Shown in pieces: positions 56,531-64,000 of a stretch of 64,000 nucleotides of DNA. The notes beneath the pieces are model-generated. The model did no database searches, was not told the origin of the DNA, and was given only the letters and a program-made list of their open reading frames with translations. Source of the DNA: Clostridium sp. (GTDB lineage: Bacteria > Bacillota > Clostridia > Clostridiales > Clostridiaceae); assembly GCF_022482905.1 (NCBI RefSeq), contig NZ_JAKVOI010000001.1, positions 993,958 to 1,057,957 on the forward strand. The letters run 5' to 3'. How positions within the stretch are numbered: position 1 is the stretch's first letter; the number at the start of each line of letters is the position of its first letter. Made by a program: the position numbers and the translations under genes.

Positions 56531-56731
56531 ATGACAGTAGGAACACAAATGCAGCAGGTCATAGCTGGAGTTCAATCAGCGGCTGCATCAATGAAGACTT
56601 TTGCACTGCAGACAGAAGATCAAACTGCAAAACAAGACTTTCAGCAGCTTGCCAAAACCTTTGAAGATGCACTTCAGGTTTTGAATGGAAGGTTGAAGTA
56701 CATTCAGGAACAGGAAGTTCAGTACAGATAG
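56531..56731 (+). CDS. DUF1657 small protein, second copy
   Basis: 66 residues: MTVGTQMQQVIAGVQSAAAS, then FALQTEDQTAKQDF and RLKYIQEQEVQY. It is clearly related to the protein at 55411 and the tail of the 2Duf-like protein. GGGAGGTG precedes the ATG at 56531. Last gene of the cassette. Confidence 0.87.
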   Translation: MTVGTQMQQVIAGVQSAAASMKTFALQTEDQTAKQDFQQLAKTFEDALQVLNGRLKYIQEQEVQYR

Positions 56732-56819
56732 TAGAGAGATGATTTAACATATAATACTTAGATAAATACTATGCATTTGTTTCCTGCATAGTATTTATTT
56801 ATATATTTGTGATAATTTG

Positions 56820-56882
56820 TTGACAAAGTATAAATATATTGTTATCATATACATGAAAATGAAAATCATTATCATGTATATG
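56820..56882 (+). promoter_or_regulatory. Flavodoxin promoter with Fur box
   Basis: TTGACA (56820-56825), 17 bases, TATCAT (56843-56848). GAAAATGAAAATCATTATC (56855-56873) matches the Fur consensus GATAATGATAATCATTATC at 17 of 19 positions by count. A wider perfect dyad CATATACATG / CATGTATATG (56846-56855, 56873-56882) frames it. Iron-loaded Fur should repress the flavodoxin. Confidence 0.85.
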
Positions 56883-56899
56883 AAAGGATGTAGATAATT

Positions 56900-57325
56900 A
56901 TGGCAAATATAAACATAGTATATTGGAGTGGAACAGGAAACACAGAAAAAATGGCAAATTTGATTAGTCAGGGTGCAACTGAAAGTGGACATTCAGTAAA
57001 GTTGATAAATGTTTCAGAAGCATCTGAAGAAGATGTAAATACAGCAGATGTATTGGTACTCGGATCACCTGCCATGGGAGACGAAGTTATTGAGGAATCG
57101 GAAATGGAGCCATTTGTAGATTCCATAACTGATAAGCTCAAAGGAAAGAAGGTTGCTTTATTCGGGTCGTATGGATGGGGAGACGGACAGTGGATGAGGA
57201 GCTGGCAGGAAAGAATTGAAGATGCAGGAGCAACTTTGGTTGATGAAGGTTTGATTGTCAATGAAGCTCCGGAAGGCGAAGATGAAACTAAGTGCATAGA
57301 ATTTGGAAAATCACTAATTAAATAA
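56900..57325 (+). CDS. Flavodoxin
   Basis: 141 residues, the short-chain flavodoxin length. The FMN phosphate loop is SGTGNTEKMA (about 11-20). GSPAMGDEVIE and GSYGWGDGQWM are the aromatic/isoalloxazine loops. It replaces ferredoxin as an electron carrier when iron is short, consistent with the Fur box. GAAAGGATG precedes the ATG. Confidence 0.95.
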   Translation: MANINIVYWSGTGNTEKMANLISQGATESGHSVKLINVSEASEEDVNTADVLVLGSPAMGDEVIEESEMEPFVDSITDKLKGKKVALFGSYGWGDGQWMRSWQERIEDAGATLVDEGLIVNEAPEGEDETKCIEFGKSLIK

Positions 57326-57391
57326 TTTATATGGAAGTTCATACTACACAAGATAGTATGAACTTTTAAATTGCAATAATTTTGTAAAGAG

Positions 57392-57425
57392 TTTATAATA
57401 ATTATTATAAGATAATTATTATAAA
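57392..57425. promoter_or_regulatory. AT-rich palindromic operator (Fur-family type)
   Basis: TTTATAATAATTAT (57392-57405) and its exact reverse complement (57412-57425) surround TATAAG. The arms resemble PerR/Fur boxes (TTATAAT-N-ATTATAA and GATAAT-N-ATTATC families, each with about two mismatches). It lies 20 bases before the Cys-rich small gene. Confidence 0.6.
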
Positions 57426-57445
57426 CTAATATAGAAGGTGTTCAT

Positions 57446-57640
57446 ATGTCAAAAATTAAAGTTTGCAAGCATACTTTGAATTACACGGATTTAGTTAAAA
57501 CCATGGCTGATAATGGAATTAAATTTAAAACTAAAGATTGTCTCCATAAATGTTCAAAATGTCATAAAAAAATTTTGCTTAAAAAAGGTAATAAATATAT
57601 ATCTGCGAAAAATATAGAAAATTTAATGGAGAAGCTGTAG
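57446..57640 (+). CDS. Cys-rich small protein (DUF1450-like, possible metal or Fe-S binder)
   Basis: 64 residues with four Cys at 7, 32, 36 and 39 (C-x24-C-x3-C-x2-C), the last three in DCLHKCSKC. The spacing resembles DUF1450 proteins and thioredoxin-fold [2Fe-2S] ferredoxins. GAAGGTG precedes the ATG. It sits behind a Fur-family-like palindrome and next to the Fur-regulated flavodoxin, suggesting a link to iron or redox stress (inference). Confidence 0.7.
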   Translation: MSKIKVCKHTLNYTDLVKTMADNGIKFKTKDCLHKCSKCHKKILLKKGNKYISAKNIENLMEKL

Positions 57641-57730
57641 GCTAAAGAATAAATATTGAAATGTTTTAAAAGCAGCATTACAGTTATTATAAGTATATTA
57701 TGAAGAACTTGGAGTATAATAAATATTGAC

Positions 57731-57759
57731 AACCGCACCTGTAAAATACAGATGCGGTT
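57731..57759. terminator. Terminator between convergent genes
   Basis: AACCGCACCTGTA (57731-57743) pairs with TACAGATGCGGTT (57747-57759) with one G-U pair and a three-base loop. It serves the Cys-rich gene (plus) and the rhodanese gene (minus). Confidence 0.8.
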
Positions 57760-57770
57760 TGTATGAAAAA

Positions 57771-58091
57771 CTATTTTTTAAGTTCATATTTCCAGTTATA
57801 GATTCCACCAAAATTATAAATACTCTTAAATCCCAATTTGTTCAATATATCACAGGCATTTGAAGCTCTTATGCCGCTTCTGCAATAAACTACAATATCT
57901 GTATTGAAATTTATATCCATCTTTTTAATGATATTTTCGAATTCTTGAAGAGGAATATTCTTACTTCCGGGGATATGTCCTTCAGAATATTCTTCAGGGG
58001 TTCTGACATCAATTAAAAGGAAATTATATTTACGGTCAAGCAATTTTTTCAGTCTGTGTCCTGATATTTCTTTAAAAGATGAACCATCCAT
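57771..58091 (-). CDS. Single-domain rhodanese (sulfurtransferase)
   Basis: 106 residues. The LLIDVRTPEEYSEGHIPGSKNIP segment (in pieces: DVRTPEEY, GHIPGSKNIP) and active-site loop YCRSGIRA give a complete rhodanese domain with catalytic Cys. It moves persulfide sulfur. GGAGG precedes TTG/ATG at 58094/58091; the ATG is chosen. Confidence 0.92.
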   Translation of the reverse strand: MDGSSFKEISGHRLKKLLDRKYNFLLIDVRTPEEYSEGHIPGSKNIPLQEFENIIKKMDINFNTDIVVYCRSGIRASNACDILNKLGFKSIYNFGGIYNWKYELKK

Positions 58092-58245
58092 CAATAATTA
58101 CCTCCAATAGATTCTGACATTTTATAATAGATTTTATACTATCATAGTTATATAGTATGATTTATAGTTCAAGATTGACGTACTCATACGTAATATATAT
58201 TAAACAAATTTATATGCTATTAAGGCATTTTAAAGGAGCATTACT

Positions 58246-59121
58246 ATGAATGAAGAATATGAAAAACTTGAAATTGCAGAAAAAGGAGCCCGTCTTAGCA
58301 TTGCTGCATATATTTTCTTGTCTATTTTCAAACTTTCAATGGGGTATTTCTTTAATTCAAAAGCACTTTTGGCGGATGGAATCAATAATTCCACAGATAT
58401 AATTGCATCAGTTGCAATATTTATAGGTTTGAAAATATCTAGGAAACCTGCCGATGAGGATCATGCTTACGGGCATTTGAGAGCACAGACGGTATCATCT
58501 CTTGTTGCATCAATTATAATGGCGGCGGTGGGTATTGACGTTCTCTACAATGCAATTCATTCCACCATATATTTTAGAGAAGAATCACCTGATATGATTA
58601 CAGCTGGAGTTGCTTCAGCCTGTGCTGTAATCATATATTTTGTATATAGGTATAACAGAAATATAGCTCTTAAAATCAACAGTTTATCATTGATGGCTAC
58701 GGCAAAAGACAATCTTTCAGATTCCTGGGTCAGCATTGGTGCGGCCATTGGAATTACAGCATCTCAATTTGGGTATCCGTGGATAGATCCATTGGCTGCA
58801 GCAGTAGTTGGAATACTGATAATTAAAACTGGTATTGAGATATTCAAAGAATCCGCAAATAATTTAACAGATGGATTCGACAGTAGAAAACTTGACAATA
58901 TAGTATACAAAATAGAGAGTACAGAAGGAGTAGAAAGTGTAAAAAATATAAAGGCCAGAGTACACGGAAACAATATTCTGCTTGATATAATTATAGGGGT
59001 TAATTCCAGATTAACTGTATCGGAGAGTCATAAAATAACCGAGAAGATAGAAAAAAAACTCAATGAAGAATGTGGTATAGAATATGTCATAATACACGTA
59101 GAACCCAGCTTTACAATATAG
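58246..59121 (+). CDS. Cation diffusion facilitator exporter, Mn-type signature
   Basis: 291 residues, six helices and a C-terminal cytoplasmic ferredoxin-like domain. The metal site reads Asn47-xxx-Asp51 in helix 2 and Asp155-xxx-Asp159 in helix 5. Zinc CDFs have DxxxD and HxxxD; N-D-D-D is the pattern of manganese exporters such as MntE. It exports divalent metal by proton antiport. AAAGGAGC precedes the ATG. Monocistronic. Confidence 0.87.
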   Translation: MNEEYEKLEIAEKGARLSIAAYIFLSIFKLSMGYFFNSKALLADGINNSTDIIASVAIFIGLKISRKPADEDHAYGHLRAQTVSSLVASIIMAAVGIDVLYNAIHSTIYFREESPDMITAGVASACAVIIYFVYRYNRNIALKINSLSLMATAKDNLSDSWVSIGAAIGITASQFGYPWIDPLAAAVVGILIIKTGIEIFKESANNLTDGFDSRKLDNIVYKIESTEGVESVKNIKARVHGNNILLDIIIGVNSRLTVSESHKITEKIEKKLNEECGIEYVIIHVEPSFTI

Positions 59122-59140
59122 GTCCTGATTTTCAGGACCT
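59120..59140. terminator. Short hairpin after the CDF gene
   Basis: AGGTCCTGA (59120-59128) pairs perfectly with TCAGGACCT (59132-59140) around TTT. It overlaps the CDF stop. No long T tract on either side; shared by convergent genes. Confidence 0.6.
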
Positions 59141-59146
59141 ATAAAA

Positions 59147-60841
59147 TTAAAGAATTCTGTCATCTATTGAGTTTAACCATTCATTTACCGGATTTATAGT
59201 TGCATTTATACAGCCACTTTCAAAGGGAGATTTCAAATCTGAATAGTTTACCAGTTCCAAAAATGACTTAGTTCCACCTGCTTTACAGAGCTTTAGATAA
59301 TCCTTCCAGGTGTTCTCTCTGTTCTCATTAGATTTCTTCCAGAATTGCAGTGCACATATCTGTGCAAGAGTATAATCTATATAGTAAAAAGGAACGTTGA
59401 ATATATGTGATTGCTGGAACCACCAGCATCCTCTTTCAAGGAAATCACAGCCTTCATAGTTTTTGTGGGGTAGATATTTTTTTTCGATTTTTCTCCATGC
59501 ATGTTTTCTCTCTTCCGGTGTAAGTTCAGGATTTTCATACATGCAGTGTTGAAATTCATCTACAGCAACTCCATAAGGTATGAATTTTATTGCGCTGCTT
59601 AAATGTGCAAATCTATATTTATCAGCATCTTCCTCGAAAAATAAATCCATCCAGGGCCATGTAAAAAACTCCATGCTCATCGAGTGTATTTCACAGCTCT
59701 CATAGGTTGGAAAATTACACTCAGGTATTTCTATCCATCTTGAAGAATAAACCTGGAAAGCATGACCTGCTTCATGAGTCAGTACATCAACATCTCCGGA
59801 AGTGCCGTTGAAATTTGAAAATATAAAAGGAGCTTTGTAGTCGGGTATATAAGTACAGTATCCGCCTCCGGCTTTTCCAGGTTTGGTTACAAGATCCATA
59901 AGATTGCAGTCCACCATGAATTTAAAGAATTCTTTTGTTTCAGGAGACAATTCCGAGTACATTCTTTTGGCATTTGCAATTATCCATTTTGAATCTCCCT
60001 TGGGTTTTGCATTTCCTGTAATAAATTCGAAATTTTCATCATAATAAGTCAAGTTCTGAATGCCTAACCTCTTTTTTTGTCGTTCATAGAGCTTTGAAGC
60101 CGCAGGAACAATATAATCCTGGACTTGTTTTCTAAAATCAGATACCATATGTGAATTGTAGTCGCTTCTCATCATTCTTATGTAACCAAGGTCTACAAAA
60201 CTTTTAAATCCAAGCTTTTGTGCTATCCTGGTTCTGACTTTTACCAGCTCATCATATATTCTGTCAATTTCACCTTCATTCTCTGAAAAAAACTTGTATT
60301 TGGCATCGGAAGCATTTCTCCTAAGCTGCCTGTCTTTGCTTTGTATAAAAGGAGTCAAACCTGAAAGATTCCTGTCTTCACCCTGAAAGTGTATTTGGGC
60401 TGACGCTATTAATTTTGTATAATCTGAAGAAAGCTTGTTTTCCTGCTGGAGTTCACCTATTATTTCAGGTGAAAAAGCTTTGAGGGAGAATTCTGCTAAA
60501 GTAAAGAACTGCCTGCCAAATTTCTTTTCAAGGTCATTCCTGAAATTGGAATTTACCATTACTCTGAAAAACGTGGAATTAAGCTCGTCATATAGGGGCG
60601 TATACTTATCCCAGTAACTCTGTTCCCCATCATAGAATTTATTCTTTGTATCTATGCTGTGCCTTATTTCAGTTAAGGTAGACATGGTTTGTATGTGATT
60701 CCTGATTTTGTTTATATCTTTAATATATTCATACTGTTTTTCAGCGCTATTGGCATTTTCCACGTGCTTTACAAGGGATATAATTGATTTCCTGATACTA
60801 TCATAATCCGGTCTCTCATATTTAAATTCATCAAAGTTCAT
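59147..60841 (-). CDS. M3-family oligoendopeptidase (PepF-like)
   Basis: 564 residues, the PepF size. The zinc motif is THEAGHAFQVY (HEAGH), with the third ligand Glu in YESCEIHSMSMEFF. It cleaves oligopeptides in the cytosol. GGAGGC lies ahead of the ATG on the minus strand. Monocistronic. Confidence 0.92.
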   Translation of the reverse strand: MNFDEFKYERPDYDSIRKSIISLVKHVENANSAEKQYEYIKDINKIRNHIQTMSTLTEIRHSIDTKNKFYDGEQSYWDKYTPLYDELNSTFFRVMVNSNFRNDLEKKFGRQFFTLAEFSLKAFSPEIIGELQQENKLSSDYTKLIASAQIHFQGEDRNLSGLTPFIQSKDRQLRRNASDAKYKFFSENEGEIDRIYDELVKVRTRIAQKLGFKSFVDLGYIRMMRSDYNSHMVSDFRKQVQDYIVPAASKLYERQKKRLGIQNLTYYDENFEFITGNAKPKGDSKWIIANAKRMYSELSPETKEFFKFMVDCNLMDLVTKPGKAGGGYCTYIPDYKAPFIFSNFNGTSGDVDVLTHEAGHAFQVYSSRWIEIPECNFPTYESCEIHSMSMEFFTWPWMDLFFEEDADKYRFAHLSSAIKFIPYGVAVDEFQHCMYENPELTPEERKHAWRKIEKKYLPHKNYEGCDFLERGCWWFQQSHIFNVPFYYIDYTLAQICALQFWKKSNENRENTWKDYLKLCKAGGTKSFLELVNYSDLKSPFESGCINATINPVNEWLNSIDDRIL

Positions 60842-61015
60842 CTAAAGTGCCTCCAATACTTTTTAATCACTATACATTATAAAATAAATCCTGTGATATA
60901 AAAAGACTTATGTATAATATTTACAAATTATCTATATTAAACTTGCAATTAAACTATAAGGCTGATTCCATATGCTATAATAAAATATAGATTATACAGA
61001 TAAGGAGATGATGAG

Positions 61016-61747
61016 ATGCTTGAAATAAAGAATGTGACTAAAATATTCAAAGATGTGAAAGCTGTGAGTGGGTTGTCCTTTAATGTAAATGAAGGTGAGA
61101 TAGTAGGCCTCCTTGGAGAAAATGGTGCTGGAAAAACTACGACTTTAAGAATGATTTCCACGATGTTGAAGCCAAGTGAGGGAACTATAACAGTAAACGG
61201 ATATGACTCAGCTGAGGATTCAGCAAAAGTTAGAGGAGAGATAGGTATCCTGTTTGGAGGCGAGGTGGGAATTTATGATAGATTGTCTGCAAGAGAAAAT
61301 ATGGGATATTTTGGAAGATTGTATGGAATGACTGAAGAAGAAATAGACAAGAAAATAGATGAGCTTACAAAGGAACTTAAAATGGAAGAGTATATAGACA
61401 GAAAAGCAGGAAAGTTTTCAAGAGGCATGAAGCAGAAAGTGTCAATAGCACGCGCCATAATACATTCTCCAAGTGTAATGCTTTTTGATGAGCCTAGTAC
61501 CGGACTGGACGTTTCGGCAGCAAGGGTGATACATGAATTTATTTTGAAATGCAAGATTGAAAATAAGATAATTCTTCTGTCATCTCATTCAATGACAGAA
61601 GTTGAAAAGCTGTGTGACAGGGTTGTGATAATACATAAGGGAGTACTTGTAGAGAAAGGTACTATCCAGCAATTGAAGAAGAAATACAATAATGATGATC
61701 TTGAAGATGTATTTATAGAACTGATAGGTGGTGAAGTCCATGAATAA
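61016..61747 (+). CDS. NatA-like ABC ATPase
   Basis: 243 residues. Walker [10 protein letters not shown], signature FSRGMKQKV (non-canonical LSGGQ), Walker [13 protein letters not shown] and H-loop SSHSMTEVE. This is the NatA type, which with NatB exports Na+ or other cations or drugs. GGAGATGATG precedes the ATG. It overlaps the permease gene by 8 bases. Confidence 0.88.
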   Translation: MLEIKNVTKIFKDVKAVSGLSFNVNEGEIVGLLGENGAGKTTTLRMISTMLKPSEGTITVNGYDSAEDSAKVRGEIGILFGGEVGIYDRLSARENMGYFGRLYGMTEEEIDKKIDELTKELKMEEYIDRKAGKFSRGMKQKVSIARAIIHSPSVMLFDEPSTGLDVSAARVIHEFILKCKIENKIILLSSHSMTEVEKLCDRVVIIHKGVLVEKGTIQQLKKKYNNDDLEDVFIELIGGEVHE

Positions 61748-62909
61748 CTTCTGGGTAATTCTAAAGAAAGAACTTGTAGATATATTCAGAGACAGGAAGA
61801 CATTGATATTTACCATACTTCTGCCTATTATAATGTACCCGGCAATGTTCAAGATAATAGATTTGACTATGAGAAATACTATCGACTCAGTTCAGAAGAG
61901 TATAACCATTGCCTACAGGGGAAATGAAAGTTCTTCAGTTTACAAAATGCTCAAAAATATGAAAAATATAAAAATAGATAATAACGGAAAAGATACTGAC
62001 AAATTGAACAAAGGTAAAATATCTCTCATAGTCGATGTACCCGAAGACTTCGACTCAAAGGTTGCAGGTGAAAATAAAACCGATATAAAAGTAATATATG
62101 ATGAAACTTCAAATAAATCCTCCATGGCCTCTTCCATGATAAAGGAAGCCTTCAGCAATTACAGCAAGTCGATAGTTGATGGAAGACTCAGGGCAAAGGG
62201 AATAAGCACCGAAGTATTGACTCCATTTGAAGTAAAGGAGGAAACTGTCGGAAAACAGGACAGCAATTCCATAGGAATTCAAATACTCAATATTCTTCCC
62301 ACCATACTGATTATATTCATGATAAGTCCCACTATAGGAATAGCGGCGGATCTTGTGGCAGGAGAAAAGGAAAGAGGCACTTTCGAACCACTTCTGTCTA
62401 CATCTGCAGGAAGGATGTCAATATTTTGGGGAAAACTCATCGCCATATCATCTGTGGCATTTATTACACTTATAGTCACTCTGGCTTCAATGATAGGGTC
62501 AATGCTCTATATATTCTCGGGTGGAGGGAAAATAGGTATATCCATAGGTGCGTTTGCCATTATAGGGATAATTTCACTGTTTGTACTTGTAGCACTAAGT
62601 GCTGTAGAAATATCCATAAGTATATTTGCACGTTCCATGAAGGAGGCAAATACTTATCTTGGAGGTTTTATAGTTCCGGTAATGATACTTACGTATATAC
62701 CATTTATGATGGATGCAAAGAGTATAGGATTCCTGTTCTTCAATATACCGATAGTAAATGCCGTTGTAGTTATGAAGGAAGCTATTGCAGGTGTATTCAA
62801 TCCAGTACATATTTCAGTAGTGCTGGGATGGCATATTGTATATGTAGCAGCGGCGGTATTTCTGGCGAAATTTATGTTTTCCAAGGAAGAAGTTGTATTT
62901 AGATCTTGA
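61740..62909 (+). CDS. NatB-like ABC-2 permease
   Basis: 389 residues. One N-terminal helix (about 20-38) is followed by an extracytoplasmic region of about 140 residues, then five or six helices. AADLVAGEKERGTFEPLLSTS is the ABC-2/NatB signature (EKERGT). It overlaps natA (ATGAATAA). It probably exports sodium or a toxic compound; the substrate is not visible. Confidence 0.87.
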   Translation: MNNFWVILKKELVDIFRDRKTLIFTILLPIIMYPAMFKIIDLTMRNTIDSVQKSITIAYRGNESSSVYKMLKNMKNIKIDNNGKDTDKLNKGKISLIVDVPEDFDSKVAGENKTDIKVIYDETSNKSSMASSMIKEAFSNYSKSIVDGRLRAKGISTEVLTPFEVKEETVGKQDSNSIGIQILNILPTILIIFMISPTIGIAADLVAGEKERGTFEPLLSTSAGRMSIFWGKLIAISSVAFITLIVTLASMIGSMLYIFSGGGKIGISIGAFAIIGIISLFVLVALSAVEISISIFARSMKEANTYLGGFIVPVMILTYIPFMMDAKSIGFLFFNIPIVNAVVVMKEAIAGVFNPVHISVVLGWHIVYVAAAVFLAKFMFSKEEVVFRS

Positions 62910-62911
62910 CA

Positions 62912-62942
62912 AAAGGGGGCTGTTTTATGACAGCTCTTTTTT
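62912..62942 (+). terminator. Terminator of the NatAB-like operon
   Basis: GGGCTGT (62917-62923) pairs with ACAGCTC (62930-62936, one G-U pair), followed by six T. Confidence 0.85.
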
Positions 62943-63065
62943 ATATTTACTGCATATATAATAAATTGAAATTTATTGTTTTATTAGGTAGAATTAAGGT
63001 ATAAATACTTAAAGAAGACTGTTTAGCATAATTTGTCTATTACTTAACAATAAAGGGGGGACATT

Positions 63066-63803
63066 ATGGTAAATGTATTGGTTGTAGAAGATGAAAAAGT
63101 GGAGAGGGAGACTCTTGCGAGGATGATATGTGAAGCCGGCAGGAACATAAAAGTATGGGGAGCCGAGAGCAAATACAGTGCACTGGATATATCAAGGAAA
63201 ACACCAATAGACTTTTTCTATATAGATATTGCCTTGAAAAATTCTTCCGGAATGGATCTTGCCCTGGAATTGAGGTGTATGGAAAGGTACAAACTCAGCT
63301 GGATAATTTTTGTTACATCAAATGTGAATTACATGCTTGATGCATTCAAGAAAACCCACTGCTATGATTATGTAATCAAACCGTATGACAAGGACAAGGT
63401 AATTGAAATGACGAAGCTTCTTATTGCAGGAAGCTATGAAAAGAGTGTAGGCAAAAAAGTAGACAAGCATGTCTCCTTCAGTATTTCTGCGGATATAAGC
63501 GTGAGAATAAAGGTGGAGGATATAGTATTTATTGCAGTAAATCTCAGGTTGATGACAATATATACCAGAGACAGAAATTACAAGATTAGGAAGATGTCAC
63601 TAAAGAAAGTGCTTGATATGGTAGATTGCCGAGATATAATACAGACACACAGGGCCTATGCAGTAAATATAAATTTTATAAGCAGCATACAGAAAATATC
63701 AAACAAATCCTGGGAGATAAGCTTTGGCTGCTGCGGCGAAAAGGCATTCCTGAGCTATAACTTCAAAGACGAAGTTATGAAGAAGGTTGGCATATATGCA
63801 TGA
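63066..63803 (+). CDS. LytTR-family response regulator
   Basis: 245 residues. Receiver domain with phosphoacceptor Asp54 (FFYIDIALKNSSG), acidic pair Glu8/Asp9 and Lys in VIKPYD. A LytTR DNA-binding domain runs from about 130 (HRAYAVNINFI near its end). AgrA/VirR-type regulators control secreted factors, often by peptide quorum sensing. GGGGGG precedes the ATG. The next gene is a probable sensor kinase. Confidence 0.92.
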   Translation: MVNVLVVEDEKVERETLARMICEAGRNIKVWGAESKYSALDISRKTPIDFFYIDIALKNSSGMDLALELRCMERYKLSWIIFVTSNVNYMLDAFKKTHCYDYVIKPYDKDKVIEMTKLLIAGSYEKSVGKKVDKHVSFSISADISVRIKVEDIVFIAVNLRLMTIYTRDRNYKIRKMSLKKVLDMVDCRDIIQTHRAYAVNINFISSIQKISNKSWEISFGCCGEKAFLSYNFKDEVMKKVGIYA

Positions 63804-63848
63804 ACATACTATTTTGTCGTTTTATTAGATATAAGGAGGACTGAGTGA

Positions 63849-64000
63849 TTGGAGCCATTGCAGGAATTTATTAGTACTTTTTTTGAGCTTACTGCCTTTA
63901 TGATTTTGTGGTCAAAGTTTAATTTGAGAAGGAAATTGAATTTTAGTATTTTTTGTAAAAATTTTGTTATAGTAGTGTTAATATCAATTGTAGTTGTTAT
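63849..64000 (+). CDS. Start of a membrane protein, probably a sensor kinase (partial)
   Basis: TTG at 63849 with AAGGAGG (63834-63840) 8 bases upstream opens a frame that runs off the window. It begins MEPLQEFISTFFELTAFMIL and then has a second hydrophobic stretch (NFVIVVLISIVVV). Position after a LytTR regulator suggests an AgrC-like histidine kinase with several membrane helices; the visible 50 residues do not prove it. Confidence 0.6.
   Translation, partial: MEPLQEFISTFFELTAFMILWSKFNLRRKLNFSIFCKNFVIVVLISIVVV

Noticed and set aside
56846-56882. Palindrome near the flavodoxin gene as a mobile-element end or repeat
   Set aside because: No matching copy or transposase is seen. A promoter and Fur box in the same place explain it.
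1-64000. CRISPR arrays, tRNA or rRNA genes, insertion sequences, prophage, replication origin
   Set aside because: No regularly spaced repeats, no CCA-ended cloverleaf, no transposase or integrase, and no clustered DnaA boxes were noticed.

Overview
The window reads as a low-GC, anaerobic, spore-forming Firmicute of the genus Clostridium sensu stricto. Supporting features are AT-rich codon use, strong AGGAGG-type ribosome sites, frequent TTG starts, S-box and T-box leaders, a CIRCE element, DUF1657/DUF421 spore-type proteins, a LysM-GH18 spore-type hydrolase, cell-wall-binding-repeat 2 proteins, and a complete acetoin dehydrogenase cluster of the kind found in acetogenic and solventogenic clostridia. 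The exact species cannot be fixed from sequence alone. No rRNA, tRNA, CRISPR array, insertion sequence or prophage was seen. It looks like chromosomal core and accessory metabolism.

Layout. 0.1-6.4 kb: PilZ protein, BMP-family lipoprotein and a Cache-type chemoreceptor in one run, then an MFS transporter (minus) and a glycolipid-type glycosyltransferase. 6.5-11.8 kb: an arsenic operon (CoA-disulfide-reductase/rhodanese fusion, arsR, arsD, arsA, acr3) behind a promoter embedded in a perfect inverted repeat. It converges on a FetAB-like exporter (minus) with overlapping stop codons. 13.3-15.8 kb (minus): a UvrC N-terminal-half protein and a LysM-GH18 hydrolase. 16.0-24.9 kb: lipB-lipA, the sigma-54 activator acoR, and acoABCL behind a good -24/-12 promoter. 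E2 and E3 carry almost identical lipoyl domains, and lipBA presumably supplies the lipoate. 25.0-31.8 kb: D-2-hydroxyacid dehydrogenase, a chemoreceptor, CIRCE-controlled htpG, endonuclease IV and a cell-wall-binding protein. 31.8-37.6 kb: a solitary type IIG-like DNA methyltransferase, an AEC carrier, a T-box leader in front of a GlcD-type FAD dehydrogenase, and a cold-shock protein. 37.8-40.2 kb: a phenylacetate-CoA-ligase-like enzyme converging on an atypical KAS III-like protein. 40.3-46.0 kb: two chemoreceptors, a small unknown protein, an XRE regulator and a GGDEF/EAL protein. 46.0-48.8 kb: ketopantoate-reductase-like, metallo-beta-lactamase-fold and GNAT proteins, an S-box remnant and a YwbE-like protein. 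49.0-53.3 kb: an intact S-box, a possible leader peptide and a sulfate/thiosulfate ABC importer. 53.3-64 kb: peroxiredoxin, APC permease, a DUF1657-2Duf-DUF1657 cassette, Fur-box flavodoxin, a Cys-rich small protein, rhodanese, a Mn-type CDF exporter, M3 peptidase, NatAB-like ABC exporter and a LytTR regulator with the start of its probable kinase.

The window is rich in regulatory RNA and DNA: an ArsR-type operator, a sigma-54 promoter with a dyad, CIRCE, a T-box, one intact and one decayed S-box, a Fur box and many terminator hairpins. The least expected items are the T-box ahead of a hydroxyacid dehydrogenase, the SD-preceded mini-ORF spanning a hairpin downstream of the S-box, the decayed second S-box, the compact DUF1657-2Duf-DUF1657 cassette, and the KAS III-like protein lacking the canonical His and Asn. 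No gene cluster could be shown to be a wholly new system. All calls rest on reading motifs by eye, without database searches.
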